NCBI GenBank assembly: GCA_021414065.1
Contig: JAIOPE010000178.1
Location: forward strand, 1 to 45,883
Source: Planctomycetota bacterium
Lineage (GTDB): Bacteria > Planctomycetota > JAJSAM01 > JAJVHW01
Direction of reading: 5' to 3'
DNA length: 45,883 nucleotides
Shown here piece by piece: positions 1 to 7,987 of the stretch; the first letter of the stretch is position 1; each line of letters begins with the position of its first letter. Both the position numbers and the translations under genes were made by a program. The notes beneath the pieces were generated by a model. It saw only the letters and a program-made list of their open reading frames with translations, ran no database searches and was not told the DNA's origin.

Positions 1-1
1 G

Positions 2-43
2 AGCTTCACGCCGCGCAACTGGGCCGCCGCCCGCCGCGGCTGA
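2..43 (+). CDS. possible C-terminal end of a gene cut by the window start
   Basis: A 13-codon open frame ends in TGA at 41-43. Almost every third codon position is G or C, as in the clear genes of this window, so it may be the tail of a gene that begins before the window. A second frame, ending in TGA at 58-60, is also open but has less biased third positions. The peptide is too short to recognise, so no function is proposed. Confidence 0.3.
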   Translation, partial: SFTPRNWAAARRG

Positions 44-146
44 TCCCGATCTCGCGTTGAAACCGACGCGCATCGAGTCCGCTGGGTCGGGGGGATGGGG
101 AGCAGCGGACGCTTACCTTTGAGCCGCCGCTGACGCGGAGCGTTCG

Positions 147-623
147 CTACGCCGCCACGTGGGCGGCGAACTTCGTCGCCCACGCCGTCGCCATCGCGGC
201 GATCGTGAGCGGGACGAGCACGCGGCGCGTCCGCGACCACGCGACGCCGAGCGCGTCCGCGCCGCAGACCGTCTGCACGACGCCGAGCACGAAGATCGCC
301 GCCGTCGCGACGTAGACGAGCGGCGCCGCGAGGTTGAACTGCGCGGCGGCGGCCACGTCGCCGTGGGCGAGTGCGCAGAACGCCCGCGTCATCCCGCACG
401 ACGGGCAGGGCACGGTCGTGACGACGCGGAAGAAGCACGTGGGCACGCCCAGGCCGCCGCGCGGGAGGAGGGCGCTCGCGGCGAGGATGCCGCCGCAGAT
501 CGTCGCGGCGACGGCGCCGCGCAGGCGAAGCCGAGCGGGGCCGGTCGTGCCGCCCGCCGCCACACCGGTCGCGGCGGCGGCGAGCGTCGTGGCGAGAGTT
601 GCAGCCGCGCTCAGGAGTCCCAC
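147..623 (-). CDS. DUF2752 family membrane protein
   Basis: A protein of about 158 aa. The diagnostic DUF2752 segment is visible: [11 protein letters not shown] followed by ALAHGD, with hydrophobic helices before and after it. DUF2752 proteins are small integral membrane proteins of unknown function, often encoded beside TM2-domain genes, as here. I chose a GTG start at 621-623, which overlaps the end of the TM2 gene (stop 611-613) by 13 bases. The frame is open much further upstream, but there it lies out of frame inside the TM2 gene. The tight overlap suggests translational coupling. The N-terminus is uncertain by a few codons. Confidence 0.72.
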   Translation of the reverse strand: MGLLSAAATLATTLAAAATGVAAGGTTGPARLRLRGAVAATICGGILAASALLPRGGLGVPTCFFRVVTTVPCPSCGMTRAFCALAHGDVAAAAQFNLAAPLVYVATAAIFVLGVVQTVCGADALGVAWSRTRRVLVPLTIAAMATAWATKFAAHVAA

Positions 624-1063
624 CTCAGAGAGTTCCCCTGCGCGTCTTTCATCGAGCCCATGCCGATGAGCGCGGCGTCGATGATCGCCCAGATGCCGAG
701 CCCGCCGCACGTGAGCAGCTTCGCGACGCCGAGCCCCGTCTGACCCAGGTAGAACCGGTCCACGCCGAAGCACCCGAGGAAGTACGAGAGCAGGAACGTC
801 GTGCCCTGCGGCTTCGCTGGAGTGCCAACGCTCGGCTCGCGGCTGAGCGTGCGCCCCTGCGCGTCCTTCATCGAACCCATGCCGATGAGGATCGCGTCCA
901 CGACCGCCCAGATGCCGAGACCGCCGCACGTGAGCAGCTTCGCGACGCCGAGCCCCATCTGTCCGAGGTAGAAGCGGTCTGCGCCGAAGGAGCCGAGGAA
1001 CAGAGAGAGAAGGAACGCAACCCCCTGCTGCTTGTCCGACTGCGCTGGATTCTGGGAACTCAT
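611..1063 (-). CDS. tandem TM2-domain membrane protein
   Basis: A 150-aa protein made of two successive TM2 domains. Each has the pattern [28 protein letters not shown] and ends in [11 protein letters not shown] (residues about 12-72 and 87-145). TM2 domains are two-helix membrane modules of unknown function. The two halves are nearly identical even at DNA level, pointing to a recent internal duplication or ongoing gene conversion. The ATG start is preceded by AGGAGGG at good spacing. The gene lies 103 bp downstream of glgA on the same strand and overlaps the DUF2752 gene that follows. Family membership is clear; function is not. Confidence 0.88.
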   Translation of the reverse strand: MSSQNPAQSDKQQGVAFLLSLFLGSFGADRFYLGQMGLGVAKLLTCGGLGIWAVVDAILIGMGSMKDAQGRTLSREPSVGTPAKPQGTTFLLSYFLGCFGVDRFYLGQTGLGVAKLLTCGGLGIWAIIDAALIGMGSMKDAQGNSLRWDS

Positions 1064-1166
1064 GTGCGCCCTCCTCTGGATGGCTGCTGGACGGGAAATC
1101 CGCGGAAGACTCTATCCGCCTGGGACTCGATCGGTTCAACCGCAATCCCGGCCATCGGGTTCGCCG

Positions 1167-2609
1167 TCACCCCCGCTCGCAGAGCCGCCGGTACAGCGCC
1201 GTGTACTCCTGGATCTGGCGGGTCCAGGAGAAGTCCTCGGCCATGCCCTGGAGTTGGATCGAGCGCCACACGGCGCGGTCGCGATAGAGACGCGCCGCGG
1301 TCTCGGCGGCCCAGCGGAGCGCCGATGCGTCCGGCGAGTCGAACACGATGCCGGTGCCGTGGCCGGTGTCCGGGTCGTAGATCGTCACCGAGTCGGCGAG
1401 GCCGCCCGTGTTGCGGACGATCGGGACCGTGCCGTAGCGCAGGCTGTACATCTGGTTCAGGCCGCACGGCTCGAAGCGCGACGGCATGAGGAACGCGTCG
1501 GCGCCGGCCTCGATGCGATGGGCCCACGGCTCGTCGTAGCCCTCGCGGAACCGGACCTTCCCGGGGAACTGCCGCTCCATGTCGCGGAACGACTGCGCGA
1601 CGCGCTGATCGCCGCTGCCGAGCGCGACGAGTCGGACGTCGTCGCTCGCGAGGAGTCGCGCCAGCGCCGCGGGGACGAGGTCGAGCCCCTTCTGCGACGT
1701 GAGCCGCGAGACGACGCCGAAGACGGGGCCCTGCGGGTCGCCGGCGAGTTGCGCCTCGGCGAGGAGCGCGCGGCGGCACGCCGCCTTGCCCGACATGTCC
1801 TGCGGCGAGTAGCGCGCTGCGATGTGGCGGTCGCGTTCGGGCGACCACTCGTCGTAGTCCACGCCGTTCAGGATGCCGGTGACGCCGCGGGCGCGGAGGA
1901 TGCCGTCGAGACCGAAGCCGTACTCGGCGGTCTGGACCTCGCGAGAGTGCGTCGGGCTGACGACCGTGAGCGCGTCCGCGTAGAGCAATCCCGAGGTGAG
2001 GAAACTGACGCGTCCCGCGCGAAGTTCGTCCTGGTGGAGCAGGTTCTCGAAGCCGCGGAGCGACAGGTCGCCGATCACCGACTTCGGGAACCCGCCCTGG
2101 TACGCCAAGTTGTGCAGCGTGAGCACGGTCTTCGTCTCGGCGAAGAGGCGGTCCCACTTGTAGATCGTGCGGAGCCAGAGCGGGATGAGCGCCGTGTGCC
2201 AGTCGTTGCAGTGGACGACGTGCGGCGCGAATCCCATGCGCTGGCAGGACTCCAGGGCCGCGCGCGAGAGCATCCCGAAGCGCAGGTGCTCGTCGCCCTG
2301 CTGCGAGTAGATCTCCTGGCGGCCGAAGAGCGGCGCGCACTCGACGAAGTACATCGTCGGCCCGCCCTGGGGCAGCGCGCCGGACCACACGCTGAACGTG
2401 AACGTGCGGTCGCCCATCCGCACCGGCACGTCGCGGAGGAACCCGACGGGGACGAGCCCCTTGCGGTCGATGCGCCCGTAGAGCGGCAGGAACAGGCGCG
2501 CGTCGTGCCCGTCGCGGACGAGGTACCGCGCAAGCGCCGCGGCGACGTCGCCGAGACCGCCCGTCTTCGCAAATGGGGCGGCTTCCGAAGCCACCAGGCA
2601 CACCCTCAC
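1167..2609 (-). CDS. glgA: glycogen synthase (ADP-glucose type)
   Basis: A 480-aa protein of the normal length for GlgA, a GT5 glycosyltransferase that transfers glucose from ADP-glucose to a growing alpha-1,4-glucan in the cytoplasm. The N-terminus carries the hallmark SEAAPFAKTGGLGDVAAAL (ADP-glucose and glucan site). The C-terminal Rossmann half carries PSRFEPCGLNQMYSLRYG with the catalytic Glu, followed by RNTGGLADSV. The start is GTG at 2607-2609, giving MRVCLVASEAAPF, which matches the family N-terminus. This GTG shares one base with the glgC stop (TAGTG), so the two genes are almost certainly translationally coupled. Confidence 0.95.
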   Translation of the reverse strand: MRVCLVASEAAPFAKTGGLGDVAAALARYLVRDGHDARLFLPLYGRIDRKGLVPVGFLRDVPVRMGDRTFTFSVWSGALPQGGPTMYFVECAPLFGRQEIYSQQGDEHLRFGMLSRAALESCQRMGFAPHVVHCNDWHTALIPLWLRTIYKWDRLFAETKTVLTLHNLAYQGGFPKSVIGDLSLRGFENLLHQDELRAGRVSFLTSGLLYADALTVVSPTHSREVQTAEYGFGLDGILRARGVTGILNGVDYDEWSPERDRHIAARYSPQDMSGKAACRRALLAEAQLAGDPQGPVFGVVSRLTSQKGLDLVPAALARLLASDDVRLVALGSGDQRVAQSFRDMERQFPGKVRFREGYDEPWAHRIEAGADAFLMPSRFEPCGLNQMYSLRYGTVPIVRNTGGLADSVTIYDPDTGHGTGIVFDSPDASALRWAAETAARLYRDRAVWRSIQLQGMAEDFSWTRQIQEYTALYRRLCERG

Positions 2610-3874
2610 TAAATCACCGTCCCGGGCGCGATCGTGGCGTCTCGCGGGACGACGATGATCCCGCCGCGGATGCAGTAGTTCTCGGCGTCGTACTCCTGCA
2701 CGCCCGCTTCGTTCAGCAACTTCGCGCCGTCGCCGATGCGCGCGTTCAAGTCCACGATCGAGTTGCGGATGTGGCACCCGGCGCCGATGCCCATCGGCAC
2801 GGCGTGCCGCGGCCCCTTCTGCGCCTCGTACTCGCGGGCCCCCATCACCACCGAGCTCTCGATGATCGCCCCCTTCTCGACGATCGCGCGGATGCCGACG
2901 ATGGAGTGCGAGATCTTCGAATCCGAGATGATGCTCCCCTCGCAGAGGATCGACTGCTCCACCTTGCACTTGTTGAGTTTCGTGCCGGGCAGGAACCGCG
3001 AGTGCGTGTAGATCGGGTAGTCGGCGCTGTAGAGGTTGAGCGGCGGGAGCGGTTGCGTCAGTTCCAGACTCGCCTCGTGAAACGCGGGGATCGTCCCGAT
3101 GTCGCGCCAATAGCCGTTGTAGGCGAACGAGAACACGCGGCGCTCGTGGATCGCGCCGGGGATGACCTCCTTGCCGAAGTCGTGGGCCTCGTTGCCTTCG
3201 AGCAGTTCGTGGAGCACGCCGCGCCGGAACACGTAGATCCCCATGCTCGCGAGGAGCGACCCGGGGGGTGCGTGGAAGCCGAGGCGCTTCAGCGTCTCGG
3301 CATCGGGCGCGAGGCGGTCGAGGACCTTCTCGCTCTGCGGCTTCTCGACGAACTCGACGATGCGCCCGTCCTTGTCCACGCGCATGATGCCGAGGCCCTT
3401 CGCCTGCGACCGCGGCACGGCGGTGACGGCGACGGTCAGGTCCGCGTCGTTCTCCCGATGGTGCTTCACGAAGTCGCGGACGCGCATCAGGTAGAGCTGA
3501 TCGCCTGACAGGATCAGAACGTCCTTCGCGCCGGAGTCGTCGAGGTGACCGAAGTTCTGGCGGATGGCGTCGGCCGTGCCCTGGTACCAGTCCCGGCGGT
3601 CCATGCGCTCGTCGGCCGCGAGGATGTCCACGTAGCCGCCGCGGAACGCGTCGAACCGGTACGTCTGTGCCATGTGGCGGTGGAGGCTCGCGCTGTTGAA
3701 CTGCGTCAGCACGTAGATCCGGTCGATGCCTGCGTGGAGGCTGTTGCTGATCGGCACGTCGATCAGCCGGAACTTGCCCCCGAGTGGAACGGCGGGCTTG
3801 CAGCGGTGCTTCGTCAGCGGCCAGAGCCTCTTGCCCTGCCCGCCGCCCAGGATCGCGGTCACGACGCCTTGCAT
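2609..3874 (-). CDS. glgC: glucose-1-phosphate adenylyltransferase
   Basis: A 421-aa protein of typical GlgC length. It makes ADP-glucose from glucose-1-phosphate and ATP, the committed step of bacterial glycogen synthesis. The nucleotidyltransferase signature GGGQGKRLWPLTKHRCKPAV is followed by GGKFRLIDVPISNS. SGDQLYLM, VEKP and YWRDIGTIPAF mark the active site, and the C-terminal part (from about residue 300) has the hexapeptide left-handed beta-helix character. The ATG start gives MQGVVTAILGGGQG and is preceded by GGAGG nine bases upstream. The stop overlaps the glgA start by one base. A longer upstream open frame exists but is antisense to the divergent ATP-grasp gene. Confidence 0.95.
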   Translation of the reverse strand: MQGVVTAILGGGQGKRLWPLTKHRCKPAVPLGGKFRLIDVPISNSLHAGIDRIYVLTQFNSASLHRHMAQTYRFDAFRGGYVDILAADERMDRRDWYQGTADAIRQNFGHLDDSGAKDVLILSGDQLYLMRVRDFVKHHRENDADLTVAVTAVPRSQAKGLGIMRVDKDGRIVEFVEKPQSEKVLDRLAPDAETLKRLGFHAPPGSLLASMGIYVFRRGVLHELLEGNEAHDFGKEVIPGAIHERRVFSFAYNGYWRDIGTIPAFHEASLELTQPLPPLNLYSADYPIYTHSRFLPGTKLNKCKVEQSILCEGSIISDSKISHSIVGIRAIVEKGAIIESSVVMGAREYEAQKGPRHAVPMGIGAGCHIRNSIVDLNARIGDGAKLLNEAGVQEYDAENYCIRGGIIVVPRDATIAPGTVI

Positions 3875-3965
3875 GGTGCCTCCGCGCCTCCGCACGTTCG
3901 AGGCGGGGCGAGGGCGGAAGGATACCCTTCTTCCTCCCCCGACTTCCATCTGGAGTATGAGTTCC

Positions 3966-5186
3966 ATGCGCAACGTCGTCTTCGTCGCCCCGTTCCTCAT
4001 GGACGCGACCCTCCGCTTCGTGCGCGCAGCGGCGTCCCTGCCGGAGATCCGGATGGCCCTGCTCACGCAGGAGCCGATCGAGAAGATCCCGGACGACCTG
4101 CGGTCGAAGCTGCACGCCCACTGGCGCGTGGCGGACTGCCTCTCGCCGGACGACATCGAGGCCGGCGTGCTCGAACTCGCGCGGCACATGGGCAACGTCC
4201 ACCGGCTCGTGGGCACGCTCGAGCAGCTCCAGACGCCGCTCGGCGAGGTCCGCGCCCGCCTCGGGATCGAGGGCATGGACGCCGAGACCGCCGAGAACTT
4301 CCGCGACAAGGGCCGCATGAAGGACGCCCTCCGCGCGGGCGGCGTCCCCTGCGCGAAGCACCGGAAGGTGACGACGCTCGCCGAGGGCCGCGAGTTCGCC
4401 CTCGCGACGGGCTTCCCGCTCGTCGTCAAGCCGCCGGCCGGGGCGGGGGCAAAGTCCACCTTCCGCGTCGAGTCGTTGGACGAACTGGACCAGTCGCTGC
4501 GTGCGATGATGACCAGGCCGGGGCAGGAAGTGCAACTCGAGGAGTTCGTCGTCGGCGAGGAGAACTCCTTCGACACGGTCTCAATCGGCGGGCAGGCCGT
4601 GTGGCACTCGCTCTCGCATTACCGCCCGACGCCGCTCGAAGTGCTGCGCAACCCTTGGATCCAGTGGTGCGTGTTCATTCCGCGCGAAGTGGACTCGCCC
4701 AAGTTCGACGACATCCGGCGTGTCGGCTCACGCGCGCTGAGCGTCCTCGGGATGCGCACCGGCGTCTCCCACATGGAGTGGTTCCGCCGCCGCGACGGGT
4801 CGATCGCGATCTCCGAGGTCGGCTGCCGTCCGCCCGGCGCGCAGATCTGCTCGCTCATCTCCTACGCCCACGACTTCGACTTCTATTCCGCGTGGGCGCG
4901 CGTCGCCGTCTTCGACCAGTTCACCGCGCCCGAGCGGAAGTACTCATGCGGCGCCGCGTACCTGCGCGGCCAGGGCGAGGGCCGCGTCGCGGCGATCCAC
5001 GGCATCGAGCAGGCGCAGAAGGAACTCGGCGCTCTCGTCATCGAGGCGAAGCTCCCCCAGGTCGGCCAGGCGGCAACGAACACCTACGAGGGCGAGGGCT
5101 ACGTGATCCTCCGCCACCCCGACTCCGCCGTCGTCGAGAAGGCGCTGAACCGGCTGGTGACGCTGATCCGGGTGGAACTGCGGTAG
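3966..5186 (+). CDS. ATP-grasp ligase, paralogue 1
   Basis: A 406-aa ATP-grasp protein. After a Rossmann-like N-terminal pre-ATP-grasp region (residues 1-110) comes the ATP-grasp core: FRDKGRMKDALRAGGVP, then the glycine-rich loop FPLVVKPPAGAGAKST, the adenine-side LEEFVVGEENSFDT, and the Mg-binding Glu in ISEVGCRPPGAQ. Such enzymes activate a carboxylate as an acyl phosphate and ligate it to an amine or thiol; the substrates here cannot be read from sequence. ATG at 3966 is preferred over 3957 because CTGGAG lies 10 bases upstream of it. It is clearly paralogous to the gene at 7988-9208, which has exactly the same length. It is divergent from glgC, with 91 bp between them. Confidence 0.85.
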   Translation: MRNVVFVAPFLMDATLRFVRAAASLPEIRMALLTQEPIEKIPDDLRSKLHAHWRVADCLSPDDIEAGVLELARHMGNVHRLVGTLEQLQTPLGEVRARLGIEGMDAETAENFRDKGRMKDALRAGGVPCAKHRKVTTLAEGREFALATGFPLVVKPPAGAGAKSTFRVESLDELDQSLRAMMTRPGQEVQLEEFVVGEENSFDTVSIGGQAVWHSLSHYRPTPLEVLRNPWIQWCVFIPREVDSPKFDDIRRVGSRALSVLGMRTGVSHMEWFRRRDGSIAISEVGCRPPGAQICSLISYAHDFDFYSAWARVAVFDQFTAPERKYSCGAAYLRGQGEGRVAAIHGIEQAQKELGALVIEAKLPQVGQAATNTYEGEGYVILRHPDSAVVEKALNRLVTLIRVELR

Positions 5187-5612
5187 TCGTCAGGCGCGGC
5201 GCGGGCCGAGCACGCGTCACCCGGTGAGCCGCGCCGCGCGCCAGATCTGACTCGCGCCACGGAACGCCTGGCCGGTCGACCCGGGAACCCGATCGACATG
5301 ACGGCCGATGACCGGGAGTTCGTCGTCGTCCGGGCGGCACAAGAGTTCGCGGAGTCGGGGACGTGCGGCGCCGCGGGCTCGCTGCGGCGGCGGTGTTGGG
5401 CCGCAGCCAGGCGACCGACCGCGCGTCGGGAAGTTCTTACGTTCACCCCGTCCCCGGCTTGCCGTCACGGACTGGCGGCAGCGATCTGAGGCAGCGATGT
5501 GAGACAGCGACTGCGGTTGGCCGCGACGATCGTTGTGCTCCCATCACCCAGGTCACTGCGCCCGCTGGAACGTATCGATACACTTCGATGCGTCCAACCC
5601 AAGGAGTGATCC
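5187..5612. other. intergenic region with degenerate 13-bp triplicate
   Basis: A 426-bp gap between the first ATP-grasp gene and the cytochrome gene. Short open frames here have no recognisable content. At 5477-5515 there is a degenerate 13-bp tandem repeat (GGCAGCGATCTGA, GGCAGCGATGTGA and a weaker third unit). AAGGAG at 5601-5606 is the ribosome-binding site of the cytochrome gene. The stretch just before it (5560-5600) is AT-richer than its surroundings and may hold that gene's promoter, but I cannot name convincing boxes. Confidence 0.5.
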
Positions 5613-7937
5613 ATGATGCGTCGCACGTTTGTCGTGCTCGCGCTTGCAGGCCCGGTCGCCATCGCGGCGGTCTCGTTCGCGGTCTCCGCAGCGGTGTCGC
5701 CGCCGCCGACGGTCGCACCCGGGACGCGACTCCTCGGGTGGAACAACCTCGGGATGCACTGCATGGACGCCGACTTCGGCGTCTTCTCGATCCTGCCCCC
5801 CTACAACACGATCCACGCGCAGTTGGTGCTCGACGGCGCACTGGTCCGCAGCCCTGCCGGGATGACGGTCACGTACGAAGCGGTCGCGGACGCGAACGGG
5901 TCGATCAACACGGCGTCATCGTGGAAAGCCAACTTCTGGCAGAACGCGCAGGCGCTCTTCGGCGCGACGCCGGCGGCGGAGACGGGTCTCGCCGGAAAGT
6001 CGATGCCGGGCGCAGCGAACACGCCGCAGGCAATGACATGGGACGCGGCTGCGGACGGGTGGTTCGCCGAAGGCATCCCGATCACGCCGACCGACGACGC
6101 GGGTCACCGAAACGCGTACCCGATGATGCGGCTCGTCGCCCGCGACGCGTCGCAGGCGGTGCTCGCGACGACCGATATCGTGCTCCCTGTCTCCGACGAG
6201 CTCGACTGCAGCGCGTGCCACGCGTCGGGCGCGTCGCCGTCGGCGATGCCGGCCGCGGGCTGGGTGAACGACCCGGATCCGCAGCGCGACTTCCGGCTGA
6301 ACATCCTCCGCCGTCACGACGACCTCGCGTCGCGGTCCGCGGCGTGGGCGCCCTCGCTCGCAGCATCGGGCTACGACGCCGCGGGGCTCTACGCCACGGC
6401 GACCGTCGCGCACCGCCCGGTGCTCTGCGCGAGTTGCCACGCATCGAACGCCCTCGGCACCGCGGGTCACGCAGGCGTGCCGCAACTCACCACGGCAATT
6501 CACGGGTTCCACGCGATCGTTCGGGACCCGACCAACGGGCTCGCCCTCGACGCCGTCGAGAACCGGTCGGCCTGCTATCGATGCCATCCGGGCGCGGTCA
6601 CGCGGTGTCTGCGCGGCGCGATGGGCGCGGCCGTCGCACCGGACGGTGCGATGTCGATGCAGTGCCAGAGCTGCCACGGATCCATGCTCGCGGTCGGCGC
6701 GCAGGGCCGGAAGGGCTGGCTCGACGAACCGACGTGCCAGAGTTGCCACACCGGCACCGCGGTCTCGAACAACGGACAGATCCGGTACCTCGACGCCTAC
6801 GACTCCGGCCAGCACTGGCGTGACGCCGCCGACGCCACGTTCGCCACGAACCCCGACACCCCGATGACCGGCGTGTCGCTCTTCCGTGCCTCCCGCGGTC
6901 ACGGCGGACTTGCGTGCGAGGCGTGTCACGGCTCGACGCACGCGGAGTACCCGTCGTCGCACGCGAGCGACAACGTGCAGAGCGTCGCCGTGCAGGGCCA
7001 CACCGGGATGCTCGTGGAGTGCGGCGCGTGCCACGGCAGTGCCCCCGTCACGTCGCGCGGCGGTCCGCACGGCATGCACCCGGTCGGCGCCGCATGGGTG
7101 GACAGGCACCCGGACGCGCTCGAGCGCGGCGACGTGCAACTCTCGACCTGCCGTGACTGCCACGGCGGCGACTACCGCGGCACCGTGCTGTCACGCTCGC
7201 AGGCGGACCGAGTGCTGCAGGCATTCGGGACCCACCGCGTGTTCCGCGGCCAGATCATCGGCTGCTGGACCTGCCACGACGGCCCCGGCAGCGAGCGGGC
7301 GAACCCGAGTCGCGCACCGGTCGCGCTCGACGCGTCCGCCGCGACGGGCATCGGCGTTCCGGTCGGCGTTCCGCTGGTCGCGACCGACAAGCCGGGGAGC
7401 GTGCTGACGTACCGGATCATCTCGCAGCCCGCGCACGGGACGGCCGGCCTCCTCGGCGCGCAAGCGACGTACTTCCCGGAAGTCGGGTTCAGCGGGACCG
7501 ACTCGTTCACGTTCGCAGCGCGCGACGGGTTCATCGACTCGAACCTGGCGACGGTGCAGGTGGCGGTCGGCGGCCAGGCGGCCGCTCCGGACTTCCGGGC
7601 GGTGTGGATCTCGCTCCGGGTCCGCAAGATCAACCGGAGGATGACGCTCGATGGCGTGCTGGCCGTTTCGAACGTCGGCGCAGCCCCCGCCGCCGCGTCC
7701 GTGGCATCGATCGGAGTCTCCCCCGACGGTGCGATGCACCCGGGCGACACCGCGTTGCGGACGGTTCCGGTCGCGGCGCTCAAGCCGGGGCAGGAGCGCC
7801 GTGTCCAGGTCCGGGTGGCCCTGCCGAAGGGAACCTCGGTGAGCGGGAAGTTCGTGATCGCCACCGCGAACGCCGGCGGCACGGTGACCGCCGTGAATCC
7901 GGCGAACGACGTGGCGGTCCGCGGCCCGATGAAGTAG
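5613..7937 (+). CDS. nine-heme cytochrome c with C-terminal Ig-like domains
   Basis: A 774-aa exported protein. Residues 1-32 form a signal peptide. Nine CxxCH heme-attachment motifs begin near Cys199 (CSACH), 272 (CASCH), 321 (CYRCH), 351 (CQSCH), 375 (CQSCH), 435 (CEACH), 470 (CGACH), 513 (CRDCH) and 551 (CWTCH). The heme region is followed by a cadherin/Big-like beta domain (about 570-660, with GFSGTDSFTFAARDG) and a CARDB-like beta domain (about 665-770). The N-terminal 180 residues before the first heme are unrecognised. A periplasmic or surface electron-transfer role is likely; the partner is unknown. AAGGAG lies six bases before ATG 5613; ATG 5616 is an equally possible start. Confidence 0.88.
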   Translation: MMRRTFVVLALAGPVAIAAVSFAVSAAVSPPPTVAPGTRLLGWNNLGMHCMDADFGVFSILPPYNTIHAQLVLDGALVRSPAGMTVTYEAVADANGSINTASSWKANFWQNAQALFGATPAAETGLAGKSMPGAANTPQAMTWDAAADGWFAEGIPITPTDDAGHRNAYPMMRLVARDASQAVLATTDIVLPVSDELDCSACHASGASPSAMPAAGWVNDPDPQRDFRLNILRRHDDLASRSAAWAPSLAASGYDAAGLYATATVAHRPVLCASCHASNALGTAGHAGVPQLTTAIHGFHAIVRDPTNGLALDAVENRSACYRCHPGAVTRCLRGAMGAAVAPDGAMSMQCQSCHGSMLAVGAQGRKGWLDEPTCQSCHTGTAVSNNGQIRYLDAYDSGQHWRDAADATFATNPDTPMTGVSLFRASRGHGGLACEACHGSTHAEYPSSHASDNVQSVAVQGHTGMLVECGACHGSAPVTSRGGPHGMHPVGAAWVDRHPDALERGDVQLSTCRDCHGGDYRGTVLSRSQADRVLQAFGTHRVFRGQIIGCWTCHDGPGSERANPSRAPVALDASAATGIGVPVGVPLVATDKPGSVLTYRIISQPAHGTAGLLGAQATYFPEVGFSGTDSFTFAARDGFIDSNLATVQVAVGGQAAAPDFRAVWISLRVRKINRRMTLDGVLAVSNVGAAPAAASVASIGVSPDGAMHPGDTALRTVPVAALKPGQERRVQVRVALPKGTSVSGKFVIATANAGGTVTAVNPANDVAVRGPMK

Positions 7938-7968
7938 CACCCGGGCGCCTCTCGCGGCGGCCGGGTGC
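7937..7968 (+). terminator. strong hairpin directly after the cytochrome stop codon
   Basis: A 13-bp stem with one mismatch (GCACCCGGGCGCC paired with GGCGGCCGGGTGC) around the loop TCTCGC starts at the last base of the stop codon. It is followed by GGCTTGTATCC, not a run of T, so it is not a classic intrinsic terminator. It could protect the mRNA 3' end or reduce read-through into the ATP-grasp gene starting 20 bp later. Confidence 0.55.
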
Positions 7969-7987
7969 GGCTTGTATCCTCGGCGGC

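Noticed and set aside
1..146. Search for a tRNA or other RNA gene in the first gap
   Set aside because: No cloverleaf or conserved RNA motif could be seen.
1167..4535. A single 1122-codon minus-strand frame covering glgA and beyond
   Set aside because: Only the part from 2609 down encodes GlgA. Upstream it is out of frame inside glgC and antisense to the ATP-grasp gene, with Arg-rich nonsense typical of GC-rich shadow frames.
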